A DNA stretch of 64,000 nt from an uncultured Marinobacter sp. (GCF_947488835.1 NZ_CANLBK010000002.1:434001-498000); one strand, 5' to 3'; shown: positions 8,241 to 19,000, counted from the stretch's first letter. The notes: a model not told the origin generated them from the letters alone. Numbers and translations: made by a program.

Positions 8241-9659
8241 GTGCTCGAGGCCGCCAGTGAATTTGTAGTGACCCGGCCAGAGATGTTGGTTGCATTGGTT
8301 GCTCTGCTGTTCGCAACTCTGGTTGTTATTGTCGGGCTTATGGCGAAGGCAAGAGCGGAAAACAGGGCGGCTGGCCTGCAATCTGATGTGGCGGCGCACA
8401 GTCGAAGGATTGAAGAGCTTTTAGAGGAGCGACAAAGCCAGCAAGTGAAAATTGACTCCCTCGGCAGTGAGTTGGGTGAAGCCCGTGCGTTACTGCGTGA
8501 GCAACAAGTTGTGCTGAAAGAGGAGCGGCGATCAGCGACAGAGAAGCTTGCGTTGCTGGAACGCAACCGGGACGCTCTGAAACAGGAGTTTGAAAATCTT
8601 GCCAATCGGATTTTCGAACAAAAAAGTGAGCGTTTCACCCAGCAAACCCGCACCAGCATGGACTCGCTGCTAAACCCTTTTCGGGATCAGTTGCAGGACT
8701 TTCGGAAGCGTGTGGAAGATGTCTACACCACCGAAACCCGGGACCGACAAGCGCTTCGCAGTGAAATCAAATCCCTGCAGGATCTTAACAGGCAGATTAC
8801 CGAGGAGGCCGCCAACCTTACTCGGGCGCTTAAGGGGGATAAGAAGATCCAGGGCAACTGGGGCGAGTTGATTCTGGAGCGGGTTCTGGAAAAATCCGGG
8901 CTGCGTAAAGGTATTGAGTACGACACCCAGGGCAGTTACCGCGATGCAGATAACCAATTGCTCCGGCCAGACGTGGTTGTACACCTTCCGGATAGTCGTA
9001 ATTTGGTGATTGATTCCAAGGTCTCATTGGTGGCGTATCAAACGTGGGCCACGGAAGAAGACGATAGCGCTCGAGAGCAAGCTCTTAAAGAGCACGTGGC
9101 AGCGGTGCGTACCCATATTCGCACTCTGAGCGAAAAAGACTATAGCCAATTGGGCGGCCTGCACTCGCCGGACTTTGTTTTTCTTTTTATGCCCATTGAA
9201 CCGGCTTTTGTGGCAGCTTTTCAGCAGGACGAGAACCTTTTCTCAGAAGCCTTCGAGCGAAAGATTATTGTAGTAACTCCGACAACGCTGTTGGCTACCC
9301 TGCGCACGGTTGAAAATATCTGGCGTTATGAGCGGCAGAGCCAGAATGCTCGCTTGATAGCAGAGCGCGCAGGCGCGGTTTATGACAAACTCAGAGTATT
9401 CGTAGAAGCCATGGAGCGCCTTGGCGGGCAACTGCATACTGCTCAGGTTACCTACGATTCGGCCATGAACACGCTCACCAGAGGCCGGGGTAACCTCGTT
9501 TCCCAAGCCAACCGGTTTGTGGAGCTGGGTGTGCGGGTGAAAAAAGAACTGCCGAAGGTCATCATGAATCAGGCTGAGGTGGATTTTGAGCAGGAAGCGC
9601 CCCGCGAAGAGCCGGGTTCGGAAAATCAGGCAGTTGGTGCAGATAACGATCAGGAGTAA
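8241..9659 (+). CDS. rmuC: RmuC family DNA recombination protein
   Basis: RmuC proteins limit recombination at inverted repeats and carry a predicted nuclease-like fold. One N-terminal membrane helix (MLVALVALLFATLVVIVG, about residues 15-35) is followed by a long coiled coil rich in Glu, Arg and Gln (about 40-170). The RmuC domain then includes KIQGNWGELILERVLEKSG, RPDVVVHLPDSRNLVIDSKV and a C-terminal region ending at VNRFVELGVRVKKELP-like residues. The start GTG 8241 is preceded by AGAGGAG with 8-nt spacing and gives 472 aa, matching the E. coli protein; the frame also opens at GTG 8184 without a ribosome site. The next gene starts 5 bp after its stop. Confidence 0.93.
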   Translation: MLEAASEFVVTRPEMLVALVALLFATLVVIVGLMAKARAENRAAGLQSDVAAHSRRIEELLEERQSQQVKIDSLGSELGEARALLREQQVVLKEERRSATEKLALLERNRDALKQEFENLANRIFEQKSERFTQQTRTSMDSLLNPFRDQLQDFRKRVEDVYTTETRDRQALRSEIKSLQDLNRQITEEAANLTRALKGDKKIQGNWGELILERVLEKSGLRKGIEYDTQGSYRDADNQLLRPDVVVHLPDSRNLVIDSKVSLVAYQTWATEEDDSAREQALKEHVAAVRTHIRTLSEKDYSQLGGLHSPDFVFLFMPIEPAFVAAFQQDENLFSEAFERKIIVVTPTTLLATLRTVENIWRYERQSQNARLIAERAGAVYDKLRVFVEAMERLGGQLHTAQVTYDSAMNTLTRGRGNLVSQANRFVELGVRVKKELPKVIMNQAEVDFEQEAPREEPGSENQAVGADNDQE

Positions 9660-9664
9660 GTACC

Positions 9665-10543
9665 ATGGCAGTATGTTTTGGGAATAGCGGTCTACTGGCC
9701 TTCGCATTTAAAGGTCGGCAGCTGGCCAAGGTGGCGATTCTCGCCTCGGCCTTGCTGGCAGGGCAGGCTGCGGCACTGGCACCGGAGCACGAAACCCGTC
9801 GCCTGATGCTGGCCACTGAAGAAGCAGTGACCGCTGAAAACTGGGCTGAGGCGAGTGAGTATCTCAATCGCTTACAGTTGCTGGATGCAGAAAAGCCCGC
9901 TGATTATTTTTACTACCGTGGCAGGGTGATGCTTCAGTCTTCGCATTTCAATGAGGCGCAGGCGGCACTGGAAGGTTACGTAACTAAAGCCGGAGCTGAA
10001 GGCAGTCATTACCAAAGCGCTCTGAAACTGATCACTGATATTGAACGGGCACGAAAAGAAAAAGCGCTGACCCCTCAAATTGAAGGCGAGGCTAAAATAG
10101 CAGTGATTGAGCCGGCTGGGGATAAGCGACTTGAATCTCTGCGCAAACTGTATCTGGCCGATACGGACCGCGAAGCTTTGGTGTTGCACCTCAACAGCCT
10201 TTTGGGAGTTGCCGGATGGCGGCAGGATCAGGCCATTGTGCGGCTTGATCGGCCGGCGGATATTGAATACCGCGTGAGCATCAGTGCAGATTCAATCGCC
10301 TATCAGGAAATTAAGCGCAATAACTCTGGCGGCGCTACACGGGTAGCCGGCCAGATTCCGGTGTATGGCGTCAACCCTCAGGTGGAGTGGCGGTGTGACA
10401 CGGCCCTGGCGACCTGCTGGGTGTATGATCCACGCGACGGCTCTCGCTTGTTCCAGCTTTCACCGAACCGCAGCCAGGCAGAAGAGGTTGCCCAGACTCT
10501 GGGGCGGCTGATTCGCAACCTGCAGGCCCCTTCTGGCTCCTAG
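9665..10543 (+). CDS. Exported TPR-like hypothetical protein
   Basis: A 292-aa protein with an N-terminal signal (hydrophobic VAILASALLAGQAAALA, probable cleavage after Ala-Leu-Ala), so probably periplasmic. Residues about 40-130 look like two helical TPR-type repeats (AENWAEASEYLNRLQLLDAE; FNEAQAALEGYV). The C-terminal 150 residues include two cysteines (WRCDTALATCWVYD) that could form a disulfide in the periplasm. No enzymatic motif is seen. It begins 5 bp after rmuC and is probably cotranscribed, although a functional link is not obvious. Its TAG stop lies inside CTAG (10540-10543), which also holds the stop of the convergent AraC gene. Confidence 0.75.
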   Translation: MAVCFGNSGLLAFAFKGRQLAKVAILASALLAGQAAALAPEHETRRLMLATEEAVTAENWAEASEYLNRLQLLDAEKPADYFYYRGRVMLQSSHFNEAQAALEGYVTKAGAEGSHYQSALKLITDIERARKEKALTPQIEGEAKIAVIEPAGDKRLESLRKLYLADTDREALVLHLNSLLGVAGWRQDQAIVRLDRPADIEYRVSISADSIAYQEIKRNNSGGATRVAGQIPVYGVNPQVEWRCDTALATCWVYDPRDGSRLFQLSPNRSQAEEVAQTLGRLIRNLQAPSGS

Positions 10544-11565
10544 TTTTGGGTTTTGAGGTTGCCCCGCTCGCCTTCACGATAGGCGCCCGGGGTAACCCCT
10601 GTCCATTTCTTGAAAGCCCGGTGAAACGTTGAGGGCTCTGTGAACCCGACTTTTTCTGCAATATCGTTAATAGACAGTTCCTGCCGGCTTAAATAGTAAA
10701 TCGCCATATCCCTGCGCAATAAATCCTTTATCTCCTGAAACGATGTGTTTTCCTGCTTCAGTCTGCGGCGCAGTGTTTGTGGGCTGGTATGCAGTTCGCT
10801 GGCAATCCACTCGAAATCGGGCAGTGGCTTTGAAAAATCCCTGCCGATGAGTGCCCTGATCTTGCCGGTGAAAGTATTGCTCTCGTCCGGACGGGACAGA
10901 AGGTCTGCGGGTGAGGTTTTCAGGAATTGCAGTATCTCCGGCTTGTCTCTTATCACCGGTGCCGATAGAAAGCGTTTATCAAACGTCAGCGCTGTGCGGT
11001 CAGAATCAAATTCCAGGGGACAATGGAAGATATGGCGGTATTCATCGCCATGAGCGGGCCGGGGATAGTTAAACTCGGCTTTTTCCAGCTCTACCGGTTG
11101 GCCTACCAGCCAGCTGCCCAAGCGGTGCCAGATAACCAGAATGCTCTCACGCAGAAAATAGTCGGGGTCGTGAATCTCGCCTTCAATGCGGGACACCAGT
11201 TGCGCTTTCTGACCAAAAGTTTCCAACTCCATTGTGGCCATGGGATCAAACAGCCGGGAGAACTGATACGCGCGGCGATAAACTGCCTCAAGGGTAGGGC
11301 AGTCGATAACCAGCGCACACATGGTGGCAAAGGTGCCGGCCCGGGCTCGCCGTGGCCCCATACCCAGAAACTCATCATCCATGCGGGACCAGGCAATCTG
11401 TAGTAGCGAACTGAATTGATCGCTATTGACCCGGGCCATCTCAATGCGCAAAAGATCAGGTGATATGCCTGCATCGCGGAGCATGTCTCCGGTATTAAGC
11501 CCCAAGCGTTCAGCGCCCGACAGGGCAGCCTGCACAAAGTGCCGTGAAACAGTCAGATCAGACAT
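10540..11565 (-). CDS. AraC family transcriptional regulator (OruR/ArgR-like N-domain)
   Basis: A cytoplasmic activator of about 341 aa. The N-terminal 220 residues match the arabinose-binding-like domain found in OruR-type regulators. The C-terminal 100 residues hold two helix-turn-helix motifs, with ASELHTSPQTLRRRLKQEN in the first and the signature INDIAEKVGFTEPSTFHRAF in the second. I chose ATG 11565; in-frame alternatives are ATG 11577 and GTG 11616. It is divergent from the racemase-like gene, and a pair of direct repeats near that gene's promoter (11654-11692) is a candidate binding site. The ligand is probably an acyl compound or fatty-acid derivative, inferred from the neighbour only. 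Confidence 0.9.
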   Translation of the reverse strand: MSDLTVSRHFVQAALSGAERLGLNTGDMLRDAGISPDLLRIEMARVNSDQFSSLLQIAWSRMDDEFLGMGPRRARAGTFATMCALVIDCPTLEAVYRRAYQFSRLFDPMATMELETFGQKAQLVSRIEGEIHDPDYFLRESILVIWHRLGSWLVGQPVELEKAEFNYPRPAHGDEYRHIFHCPLEFDSDRTALTFDKRFLSAPVIRDKPEILQFLKTSPADLLSRPDESNTFTGKIRALIGRDFSKPLPDFEWIASELHTSPQTLRRRLKQENTSFQEIKDLLRRDMAIYYLSRQELSINDIAEKVGFTEPSTFHRAFKKWTGVTPGAYREGERGNLKTQN

Positions 11566-11653
11566 TAATTTCGCCATTCCATAAGAACCAGACCCATCAT
11601 AAAACCCCCAAGCCACAATGCAACCGAAGCCGTTGTAAGAATTGGCTAATTGT

Positions 11654-11716
11654 AATGGCGTAACCGGCGGTTGGCCCCAATGGCAAAACCGTGCAGCATG
11701 AGGCGAGCCTTATAAA
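11654..11716 (+). promoter_or_regulatory. Candidate AraC-type operator (direct repeats) and promoter
   Basis: AATGGCGTAACCGG (11654-11667) and AATGGCAAAACCGT (11679-11692) are the same orientation, 11/14 identical and offset by 25 bp. A -10 box TATAAA (11711-11716) would place the -35 region at about 11688-11693, overlapping the second repeat. AraC activators typically bind direct repeats abutting or overlapping -35, so the divergent AraC protein may activate the racemase-like gene from here. Confidence 0.5.
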
Positions 11717-11740
11717 CGCATTACTCACAAGGAGAGCACC

Positions 11741-12847
11741 ATGGCAGGTCCTTTGACCTCAATGAGAATTCTGGACTTCAGCACACTGTTGCCGGGGCCA
11801 TACGCCACCATGCTTTTGGCAGACATGGGCGCGGAAGTGTTGAGAGTTGAGGCGCCAGACAGGGTTGACCTTACCCGAGTGATGCCACCTCACGATGCGG
11901 GCGTAAGTACAGCCCATGCATTCCTAAATCGGGGCAAGCAGTCGCTGGCGCTCAACCTGAAAAAAGAAGGCAGCAAAGAAAAGATTCTGGAACTGGTGAA
12001 GGATTACGACATAGTGATCGAACAGTTTCGCCCCGGCGTTATGGACCGGCTGGGCATTGGCTATGAAACCCTGAAAGCCATCAATCCCAAGCTTATTTAC
12101 TGTGCCATCACCGGCTATGGCCAGACAGGCCCGTACAAAGATCGGGCAGGGCACGACATAAACTACCTCTCCATAGCCGGCGTGAGCAGCCATTGCGGCC
12201 GCGAAGAAGGCGGCCCCCCACCAATGGGTATCCAGATTGCCGACGTAGCTGGCGGCTCTCACCACGCCGTTATGGGCATACTTGCCGCAGTGATCCATCG
12301 CCAGCAAACCGGAGAAGGGCAGTTTGTTGATATCAGCATGACCGACGCCGCCTTCGCACTCAACGGCATGGCTGGTGCCGCTAACCTGGCTGGCGGCCAG
12401 GAGCAGAAGCCCGAGGGCGCCATGCTGAATGGTGGCTCTTTCTATGACTACTACAAAACCCAGGACGGCCGGTGGCTCTCAGTAGGAAGCCTGGAGCCAC
12501 AGTTCTCCGCAAGGCTTTGCGACATTCTTGAGCTGGCGGAGATGAAGAGCTTTGCCCTGAGCCAGAACCCGGAGCACCAGGTAAAGTTTAAAGCTGCACT
12601 GAGTGAAAAGATTCTGCAGAAGACGCTGAAGCAATGGCAGGCCATTTTTGCCGACGTGGATGCCTGTGTGGAGCCGGTTTTGAGTATTGCTGAGGCGGCT
12701 GAACATCCTCAGTTAAAAGCCAGGGATATGGTGATTGGCGTTGATCGGGGCGATGGCACACTGCAGCGGCAGATTGGGTTTCCGATTAAGTTTGAGAAGA
12801 CGCCTGCGGCTAAGACACGTATTGGGCAGCCACTGGGAGGAAAGTGA
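11741..12847 (+). CDS. CaiB/BaiF CoA-transferase family, alpha-methylacyl-CoA racemase-like
   Basis: A 368-aa class III CoA-transferase fold protein. Of the two branches of the family it fits alpha-methylacyl-CoA racemase best: the residues that act as acid/base in that enzyme are all present, His in GHDINYLSIAG, Asp in IADVAGG and Glu in SVGSLEPQF. Racemases epimerise (2R)/(2S)-methylacyl-CoA so that branched fatty acids and sterol or isoprenoid side chains can enter beta-oxidation. AAGGAGA precedes the ATG. It is a single gene with the AraC regulator divergent to it, pointing to regulation by its substrate. A formyl- or succinyl-CoA transferase role is less likely given these residues. Confidence 0.85.
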   Translation: MAGPLTSMRILDFSTLLPGPYATMLLADMGAEVLRVEAPDRVDLTRVMPPHDAGVSTAHAFLNRGKQSLALNLKKEGSKEKILELVKDYDIVIEQFRPGVMDRLGIGYETLKAINPKLIYCAITGYGQTGPYKDRAGHDINYLSIAGVSSHCGREEGGPPPMGIQIADVAGGSHHAVMGILAAVIHRQQTGEGQFVDISMTDAAFALNGMAGAANLAGGQEQKPEGAMLNGGSFYDYYKTQDGRWLSVGSLEPQFSARLCDILELAEMKSFALSQNPEHQVKFKAALSEKILQKTLKQWQAIFADVDACVEPVLSIAEAAEHPQLKARDMVIGVDRGDGTLQRQIGFPIKFEKTPAAKTRIGQPLGGK

Positions 12848-12971
12848 TTATAAAGTGTGATTTGTTACTAAACAGTCTGAATTAAAGTTCAGCTTTATGT
12901 AGCTTCTGCTAGGTTTAATAGTGTCGCCGGTAACGGCGAATCCCGTAGTTAACAATTATAAGGGTAACACT

Positions 12972-15686
12972 ATGCAAACCTGGAATAATCGTGTCGCGCG
13001 CGTGACGCGCGGCGCAGCGCTGGTGCTGTTAGGCAGTACGATGCTAACAGGCTGTTTTGATAGCAACAGCTCATCATCTGGCCCCTCTGAGCCCCCTCTC
13101 GACACAAACCTGTTTCCGGCCGATGGTAAGTTGGAAGCAACCATACGGAGAACAGAGGGAGGTGTGCCACATATCAAGGCAGACAATCTGAAGTCCGCTG
13201 CGTTCGGGCATGGCTATGCTCAGGCGCAGGATAATGTATGTTTGTTGGCTGAGGCGATTGTTAAGGCGAGGAGTGAAAGAGCAAAGTATTTTGGGCCGGG
13301 CCAAGGCAACATTAATATCATTAATGATTTCAGTTACAAGGCCCAAGATATTCTGAGTGGCGCAAAAACTGAATACCCCCAGCTGAGCCCAGAAAGCCAG
13401 GCGTTAATTGATGGCTTCACCGCCGGATATAACCAGTATGTACTCGAGACAATTCCCTCAGATTTGCCTGTTGAGTGTCGAGAGCAGCCATGGGTTAAGC
13501 AGATTGAGCCGGTAGATTTGCTCGCCCATTATAGAATAATTGGCCAGTACGCCAGTGGTGATAGGTTTGCGACAGGCTTGGTCTATATGGGGGTTCCGCC
13601 AACTACCTCACCTCAGCCTGTGTTGGCAGGAAACTATGCGAAAGGGCAAAGTGATGGGTTCAATGTGGCTGCATCGGCGCGCAAGCACGTGGAGAGCATT
13701 GATACGTTCGCAGAAACCGAACTTGCCAGCAATGCTTGGGGAATCGGATCTGAACTGACTGCAGGTGGGAAAGGGGCTCTGCTTGCGAACCCCCACTTCC
13801 CGTATACCGGTCATCGCCGCTTATACCAAGCACATCTAACGGTACCCGGATACCTGAATATTAATGGCGCTGGACTGATGGGCACAGCCATTCCGCTAAT
13901 TAACTTTAATGACCATCTCGCTTGGTCCCATACGGTTAGTACAAGCCGGCGATTCACATGGTACGAATTAGAGTTAAAGTCTGGAGACCCACTTACCTAC
14001 ATTAAAAATGGTGTTGAGAAGCCTATTACCTCGAAAACCTTCGAAATTGAGGTGAATATGGGTGGTCCTCAGCCCGTTGTAATGAAAAGAGAATTCTGGT
14101 TCTCAGAGTATGGCCCGATGCTCGCTGCTAACCTTGCGAATGCAGCTTTCCCCGCGTGGGGTGGTACAGGGCTGGTTAATAAAAAGCCTGCTGCCTACAC
14201 ATATCGTGATGCCAATACGAATACTAAAAAGCTGCTTGAAACGTGGCTGGGCATGAGTCGCGCAAGTAATCTGGAAGAGTTTAAGAATGTATTCCGCAAC
14301 TGTGGTTCCACACTTTGGGTTAACAGTACCTATGCGGATGACGAAGGTAACGCATTCTACATAGACAGCAGCTCTGTCCCTTATCTCTCGGAAGCTGCGG
14401 AGGCAGTCGTTGCGGTTAAGCGCACGGACGCAGGGTATAACGCATTGTTCGAAGCCGGGATCACCTTGCTTGACGGTTCGAAGTCCCGAGATGATTGGGT
14501 AGAAGGTCAGTGTGGTGGGCTTGTTCCTTTCGACAAAAAGCCGATGCTGCAGCGTACTGACTGGGTTCAGAACTCTAACAGCAGTTACTGGGCAACCAAC
14601 CCAGATGCCTTCCTGACCGGTTATTCCCAAATGTTTGGCGATGAAGAGACTGAGCTAAATCCTCGCACTCGACTCGGAATTAAAATGCTACAGAACCCAA
14701 CGGACCCAGGGCTCGATGCGAGCGCCAAACCACCCGCTGGGGCTGATGGAAAGTTCAACGCGCGGGATCTGATTGATACTATTTGGAATAACCGGGCGTG
14801 GTACGCAGAACAATTTATGCCAGAACTGAAAACACGTTGCACAGCGATTGGTGCCACCCCGGTAAACGTGCCTCAGCGTTTGCTGCCGGATGCACCTGCT
14901 GTTAGTTCTCCTGGCACTCAGAGCGTGGATGCGGCTTGCGGCGTTCTAAACGGCTGGAATGGTACATATGATCTGACAAGTCAGGGCGCGCATCTATTCA
15001 GGGCCTTTGTTGATATATACCGTAGTGGGTTTGAGGGTGATTTGGCTACGCAGTTTGACCCAGTCGACCCGGTGAACACTCCAGCGGATCCTTCGATAAC
15101 AAATTTGGGGACGGCAGATGACCCAATGCTTCAGTCTCTTGGTGCCGCGGTAGTGCTACTAAACCATGCCAATATTGCATTGGATAGTCAGTTGGGCAAT
15201 GTGCAGTATTATCAGCCATCTGGTGGTGTTGTAGCCGGTGGGGATCCCGCAAACGCCACAGCTTCGTCAGCAAGAATCGCTTGGCACGGTGGCGACGGGA
15301 ATATCGATGGTGCATTCAACGCGATTGGTGTTGTTAATAATGCCTATGCTGAAGATACCAGGATTCCGCGCGTTGTTACGCCGGCATATGTCGGGCAGGT
15401 AGGTACTCCTAAAGAATCATGGGTTGCTGCAGGCTTATCTGCTAACAACGGCGAAGGCTGGCTCATTGCTCGTGGTACAAGCTGGCATTTTGGCTTGGAA
15501 TTCACGGAGCAGGGGCCTGAAGCTTATGGTCTGCTCAGTTACTCCCAATCTACGGACTCTGATTCGGATTTCTTTATCGATCAGAGCCAGCGCTATTCCA
15601 TGAAAGATGCCCGTAAACTGTTGTTTACCGAAGATGAGATTGAAGCAAACTTGCTTCCGAACAGGACAATAACGATTAGAAACTAA
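12972..15686 (+). CDS. Penicillin acylase family lipoprotein (AHL/amide acylase-like)
   Basis: A 904-aa Ntn hydrolase of the penicillin acylase family, which includes PvdQ/QuiP acyl-homoserine lactone acylases. The N-terminus is a lipoprotein signal with lipobox LTGC, then a Ser-rich linker, so the enzyme is probably anchored at the outer membrane or periplasmic side. The precursor should self-cleave before Ser 253 in ASNAWGIGSELTAGGKG, the N-terminal nucleophile of the beta chain; LLANPHFPY follows as in the family. ATG 12972 is preceded by AAGGG; the frame also opens at 12921. It has its own terminator. The substrate (AHL, a lipoamide or another amide) cannot be told from sequence. Confidence 0.88.
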   Translation: MQTWNNRVARVTRGAALVLLGSTMLTGCFDSNSSSSGPSEPPLDTNLFPADGKLEATIRRTEGGVPHIKADNLKSAAFGHGYAQAQDNVCLLAEAIVKARSERAKYFGPGQGNINIINDFSYKAQDILSGAKTEYPQLSPESQALIDGFTAGYNQYVLETIPSDLPVECREQPWVKQIEPVDLLAHYRIIGQYASGDRFATGLVYMGVPPTTSPQPVLAGNYAKGQSDGFNVAASARKHVESIDTFAETELASNAWGIGSELTAGGKGALLANPHFPYTGHRRLYQAHLTVPGYLNINGAGLMGTAIPLINFNDHLAWSHTVSTSRRFTWYELELKSGDPLTYIKNGVEKPITSKTFEIEVNMGGPQPVVMKREFWFSEYGPMLAANLANAAFPAWGGTGLVNKKPAAYTYRDANTNTKKLLETWLGMSRASNLEEFKNVFRNCGSTLWVNSTYADDEGNAFYIDSSSVPYLSEAAEAVVAVKRTDAGYNALFEAGITLLDGSKSRDDWVEGQCGGLVPFDKKPMLQRTDWVQNSNSSYWATNPDAFLTGYSQMFGDEETELNPRTRLGIKMLQNPTDPGLDASAKPPAGADGKFNARDLIDTIWNNRAWYAEQFMPELKTRCTAIGATPVNVPQRLLPDAPAVSSPGTQSVDAACGVLNGWNGTYDLTSQGAHLFRAFVDIYRSGFEGDLATQFDPVDPVNTPADPSITNLGTADDPMLQSLGAAVVLLNHANIALDSQLGNVQYYQPSGGVVAGGDPANATASSARIAWHGGDGNIDGAFNAIGVVNNAYAEDTRIPRVVTPAYVGQVGTPKESWVAAGLSANNGEGWLIARGTSWHFGLEFTEQGPEAYGLLSYSQSTDSDSDFFIDQSQRYSMKDARKLLFTEDEIEANLLPNRTITIRN

Positions 15687-15720
15687 AAGCTCCTCGAGCA
15701 TCCCATGCTCGCAAGCAATA

Positions 15721-15754
15721 CGAAAAACCCCGGCACCGATGCCGGGGTTTTTCG
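15721..15754. terminator. Strong Rho-independent terminator
   Basis: AAAAACCCCGGCA and TGCCGGGGTTTTT pair around a 4-nt loop with T and A runs on both sides. It ends the acylase gene. From 15755 to 15924 I see no gene. Confidence 0.92.
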
Positions 15755-15924
15755 TTCAGGTCCAAGCACAGCAAACACCAATAGAGACGTGGAGCTGGAT
15801 TCAGGGATATCATTATCCAAGATTGCTTGGTTGATTGCCTGCTGTATTGGTGAAATCAGAGTTCCTGTTTCTGCATGAGTTATTAAAGTAGGGCAGTGCC
15901 CATAAAGCCGATACCTGAGTTACA

Positions 15925-15954
15925 AAAAAACCCTCGCCAATGGCGAGGGTTTTC
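15925..15954. terminator. Bidirectional Rho-independent terminator
   Basis: CCCTCGCC/GGCGAGGG stem with a 3-nt loop, flanked by seven As and four Ts. Placed to stop the minus-strand lipase gene, whose stop codon is at 16009. Confidence 0.85.
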
Positions 15955-16008
15955 TCACTTATTAACAGCCATCACAGATAACCGTTAACGATTTCAGCTG
16001 CTAGATCT

Positions 16009-19000
16009 CTAGGGTTGTGGCATTTGTGATCCAATCAGTTGAAGCGTCTGCTGAATCATTGCACCAAAGGTTGCTTGAGCATCACCTTCGGAGACGACTA
16101 CTTCGCCACCTTGAGCAATCGTACGATCCTTCAGAACATCTCCTGCCTTCGCAATCTCCTCCTGAGGCAGTGCAGGCGTGCCGTGCACCCCATTGGCATA
16201 GCGGGTGATTGCTGGTAAGTCACCACCGGTTACAGCCTCTGTTGGCGTGAGAGAGCTTGCGCCCATCAATGCCGCTAGCGCCTCAGAGCCCGTCAGCGGA
16301 GCGGGTAGAGATTTGACTGTGAGTCCATTCGGGAATGTGATGTTGAGCGGGCCATTGTCTGCACCAAAACGCACGTCTGCTGCGTTGGGTGTGGTGCGGT
16401 CACCTTCAACCTGTGCAAGTACCGTATTGGATACGGCCAGTTCATTTGCAAAGTTGATGGGGTCCACTGAGTCCAGCATCGCCTGGTTTACGTTCAGGAA
16501 GGTCTCGAGGTCAGCATCTCCCTGAGTCAAGCCAGCAGCTTGTTGCAGCCCGCCAAGAATGGTTGGTGCAAAGCTTGGAGAGTTCTCAAGAAGGCGAGTG
16601 GTTCCGGCTACTGGAGTCAACAAGTGTGCTGCTGAAATTAGTAGATCCGCATTCCCGCTGGCGGTTGATGCACCTACAAATGCACCGCCGTTGAGGGTTC
16701 CAAGCGAGTGGCCAATAAACGTAACGCCCATTGAGTTGTTAATACCAGGCATTACATTAATTGTTGCGGTCAGGTTCATCAGATCAACTGCACCTTGCCT
16801 GAGAATATCTCGGGTATTGGGGAAGTTGGTCAAGTTGATGAACAGTGACCCTGAGCTGCCGAAACCCTGGCCAAAGTCCATTGCAACCGGGTTGCCATCG
16901 GCGCCGGCGGTGAAGCCATAGTGACGCTCGTTAACCTGGCCGTCTACGAAGCCTGTAGAAGTGTTTGCAGGTGCAAGTCCAGGGATGGTGCTTCCAGCGC
17001 TAGCAACTGTTTTCTCAACGAGCATAGCGCCTTCAAGTGTTGCCTTGGCAGCGGCACCAGCTCCCCCGCTTAGCACCGTCGCAATAGCAGCCTGCAGTTG
17101 TGCTGGGTCAGTCGGATCAGAAATTCCCAGATTTGGAGCACCAGCCGGGTTCGCAAGGTCTAGTTCAGTCTGTATTTTGAACACGGTGCCAAACTTGAGT
17201 GTTCCAGCAACAGCTGCATCAATGGTTCCTTCTGCTTCTGGCGTCAGTGGGTCCAAATCAGCTGGATCCAGGGCGCCGCCTGCTACAAGAAGTTTAGTCG
17301 CAAGACCTTCTTTCTCAGCTACGGTGACGGGTGAAACGCCATGCAGCGGCTGGTCGATGGCAAATACAGCCAAGTTTAGACCAGCTCCGGCCGCTGATGC
17401 TACTAGCTGGCTACCAAATGCCAGAGCTGCGCTGCGGTCGGTAGTAATACCATGCTGGAAAATTACTGGTATCAGGTTCGATCCGGCAACGGTAGGATCC
17501 ATCCCGCTTGGCGTAATGGTTAGCATAGGTACGGTGACTACATCTTGTTCTTTCGGGAACGGGAAGTTGTAGTTTAGAACCGTACTAACCGCCGGATCTT
17601 CTTGGGGAATAGTGGCGTTGAGCGCATCGCCAATGATTCCGGCTACTGCCGCATCTGGCTGCCAGCTCAGTGTACGGATGGTAGAGGTTGCACCAGTCTG
17701 TGTAGCATCCGGTACGGCGATGTACTGGGGCAATTCGATTGAGCCATTCGAGTAGATAGAGACATCACCCGGAGCAAAATTAAGTGACGTAAGAACGGCT
17801 GATGTGGCAAAAGCGTCAGCTGCTGTGCCAAGGCTATAGTTACGATCACCACGCGGCTCTGGAAGTGAGTATGGAGTTGCAGCCAATCCGCCTTTTAGGC
17901 TGGCTTCCAGTAAAGTGCCAACGCACAGGAACTGGTCAGTAAAGGTCCCTAGAGGTGTGGTATAGGGTTCCGCATCGCATGGTACCAGTCCTGGCTTTGG
18001 GTCTTCACTTAGATCAGTACTAGGCTTAAAGCTGCCAACTGCACCGGCTGTATAATATGCGGTGTCTGCAAAGCCAAACGAAGCTGGATCAGAATTTCCC
18101 GGATTCAGGAAGTCGGATGGTTCGACAACCTCGGTTGCAGGGTCTTTACCTAGTCCCATTATGACAGCGGCCTTCACCAGATCATCGGACGCGGTTTCTG
18201 GTAGACCGAAGATCGCTGGGGATAATCCAGTAGGCTTTCCGGTTACTTGGGATGAAAACACTTTTGCCGCTGCTACGCGAAGTGTTACTTCTGTCACCTG
18301 TACTTTCGCTTTAACTTGATCCGCAATCCAGTTTGCCGGGTTTGCAATATAGCTCAATACTTTTACGTCATCGCTTGTGGTGACGCTGTAAGACAGCGCG
18401 ATGTTGTCTTTGGAAAGGGGTGAAAGCCCGAAACCGGCGCGGGACTGGTTGTTCAGCCCAAAGTATTTCTCGGTGACTGGTTCCCAGAGTCCTGTTGCCA
18501 AGGATTGAACCGATTTTAATGCCGGCGTGCCTACTGGCGCGTTAGGGGTGCGGACGTTCTGATAAACCGGGTCGCCAGTAATGGGGTCGCCATTAACGTC
18601 TTTTACGCCATCGGTAATAGCAATAATGTAGCGCTTACCTGGATTAAGTGGCTTGTTTGGTCGAATGCGAATGGCTGAGTCGCCATCGAGTTCTACAACA
18701 TCATGATCGTATGCTGGTGCCACGGCCAAGCCGTAGAGGTAGCCCGCAGCAGCCTGCTGATTTCGACCCTGAAGGTCCGTGCCAGTGCCTAAGGGGTTTG
18801 CTCCACCGGCTACTTGCGCAGTAATCGCAAGAGGAATGGTTGGCGGCTCACCAAGCGAAAAGGTGCGTACGGGCGCCTCACTGGCGTATTGAAGTTCAAT
18901 CAAGAACACGTTTTGGTTCGGGTTGGGGGCAACGCTGGCTGGATTGGTAGGGTCGGTCAGGATGAACGCACGGGAATCCACCGAGTCAGCATCAATTTTG

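Noticed and set aside
14103..14630. A 175-codon frame antisense to the penicillin acylase gene
   Set aside because: Fully inside a conserved gene on the other strand and without start signals.
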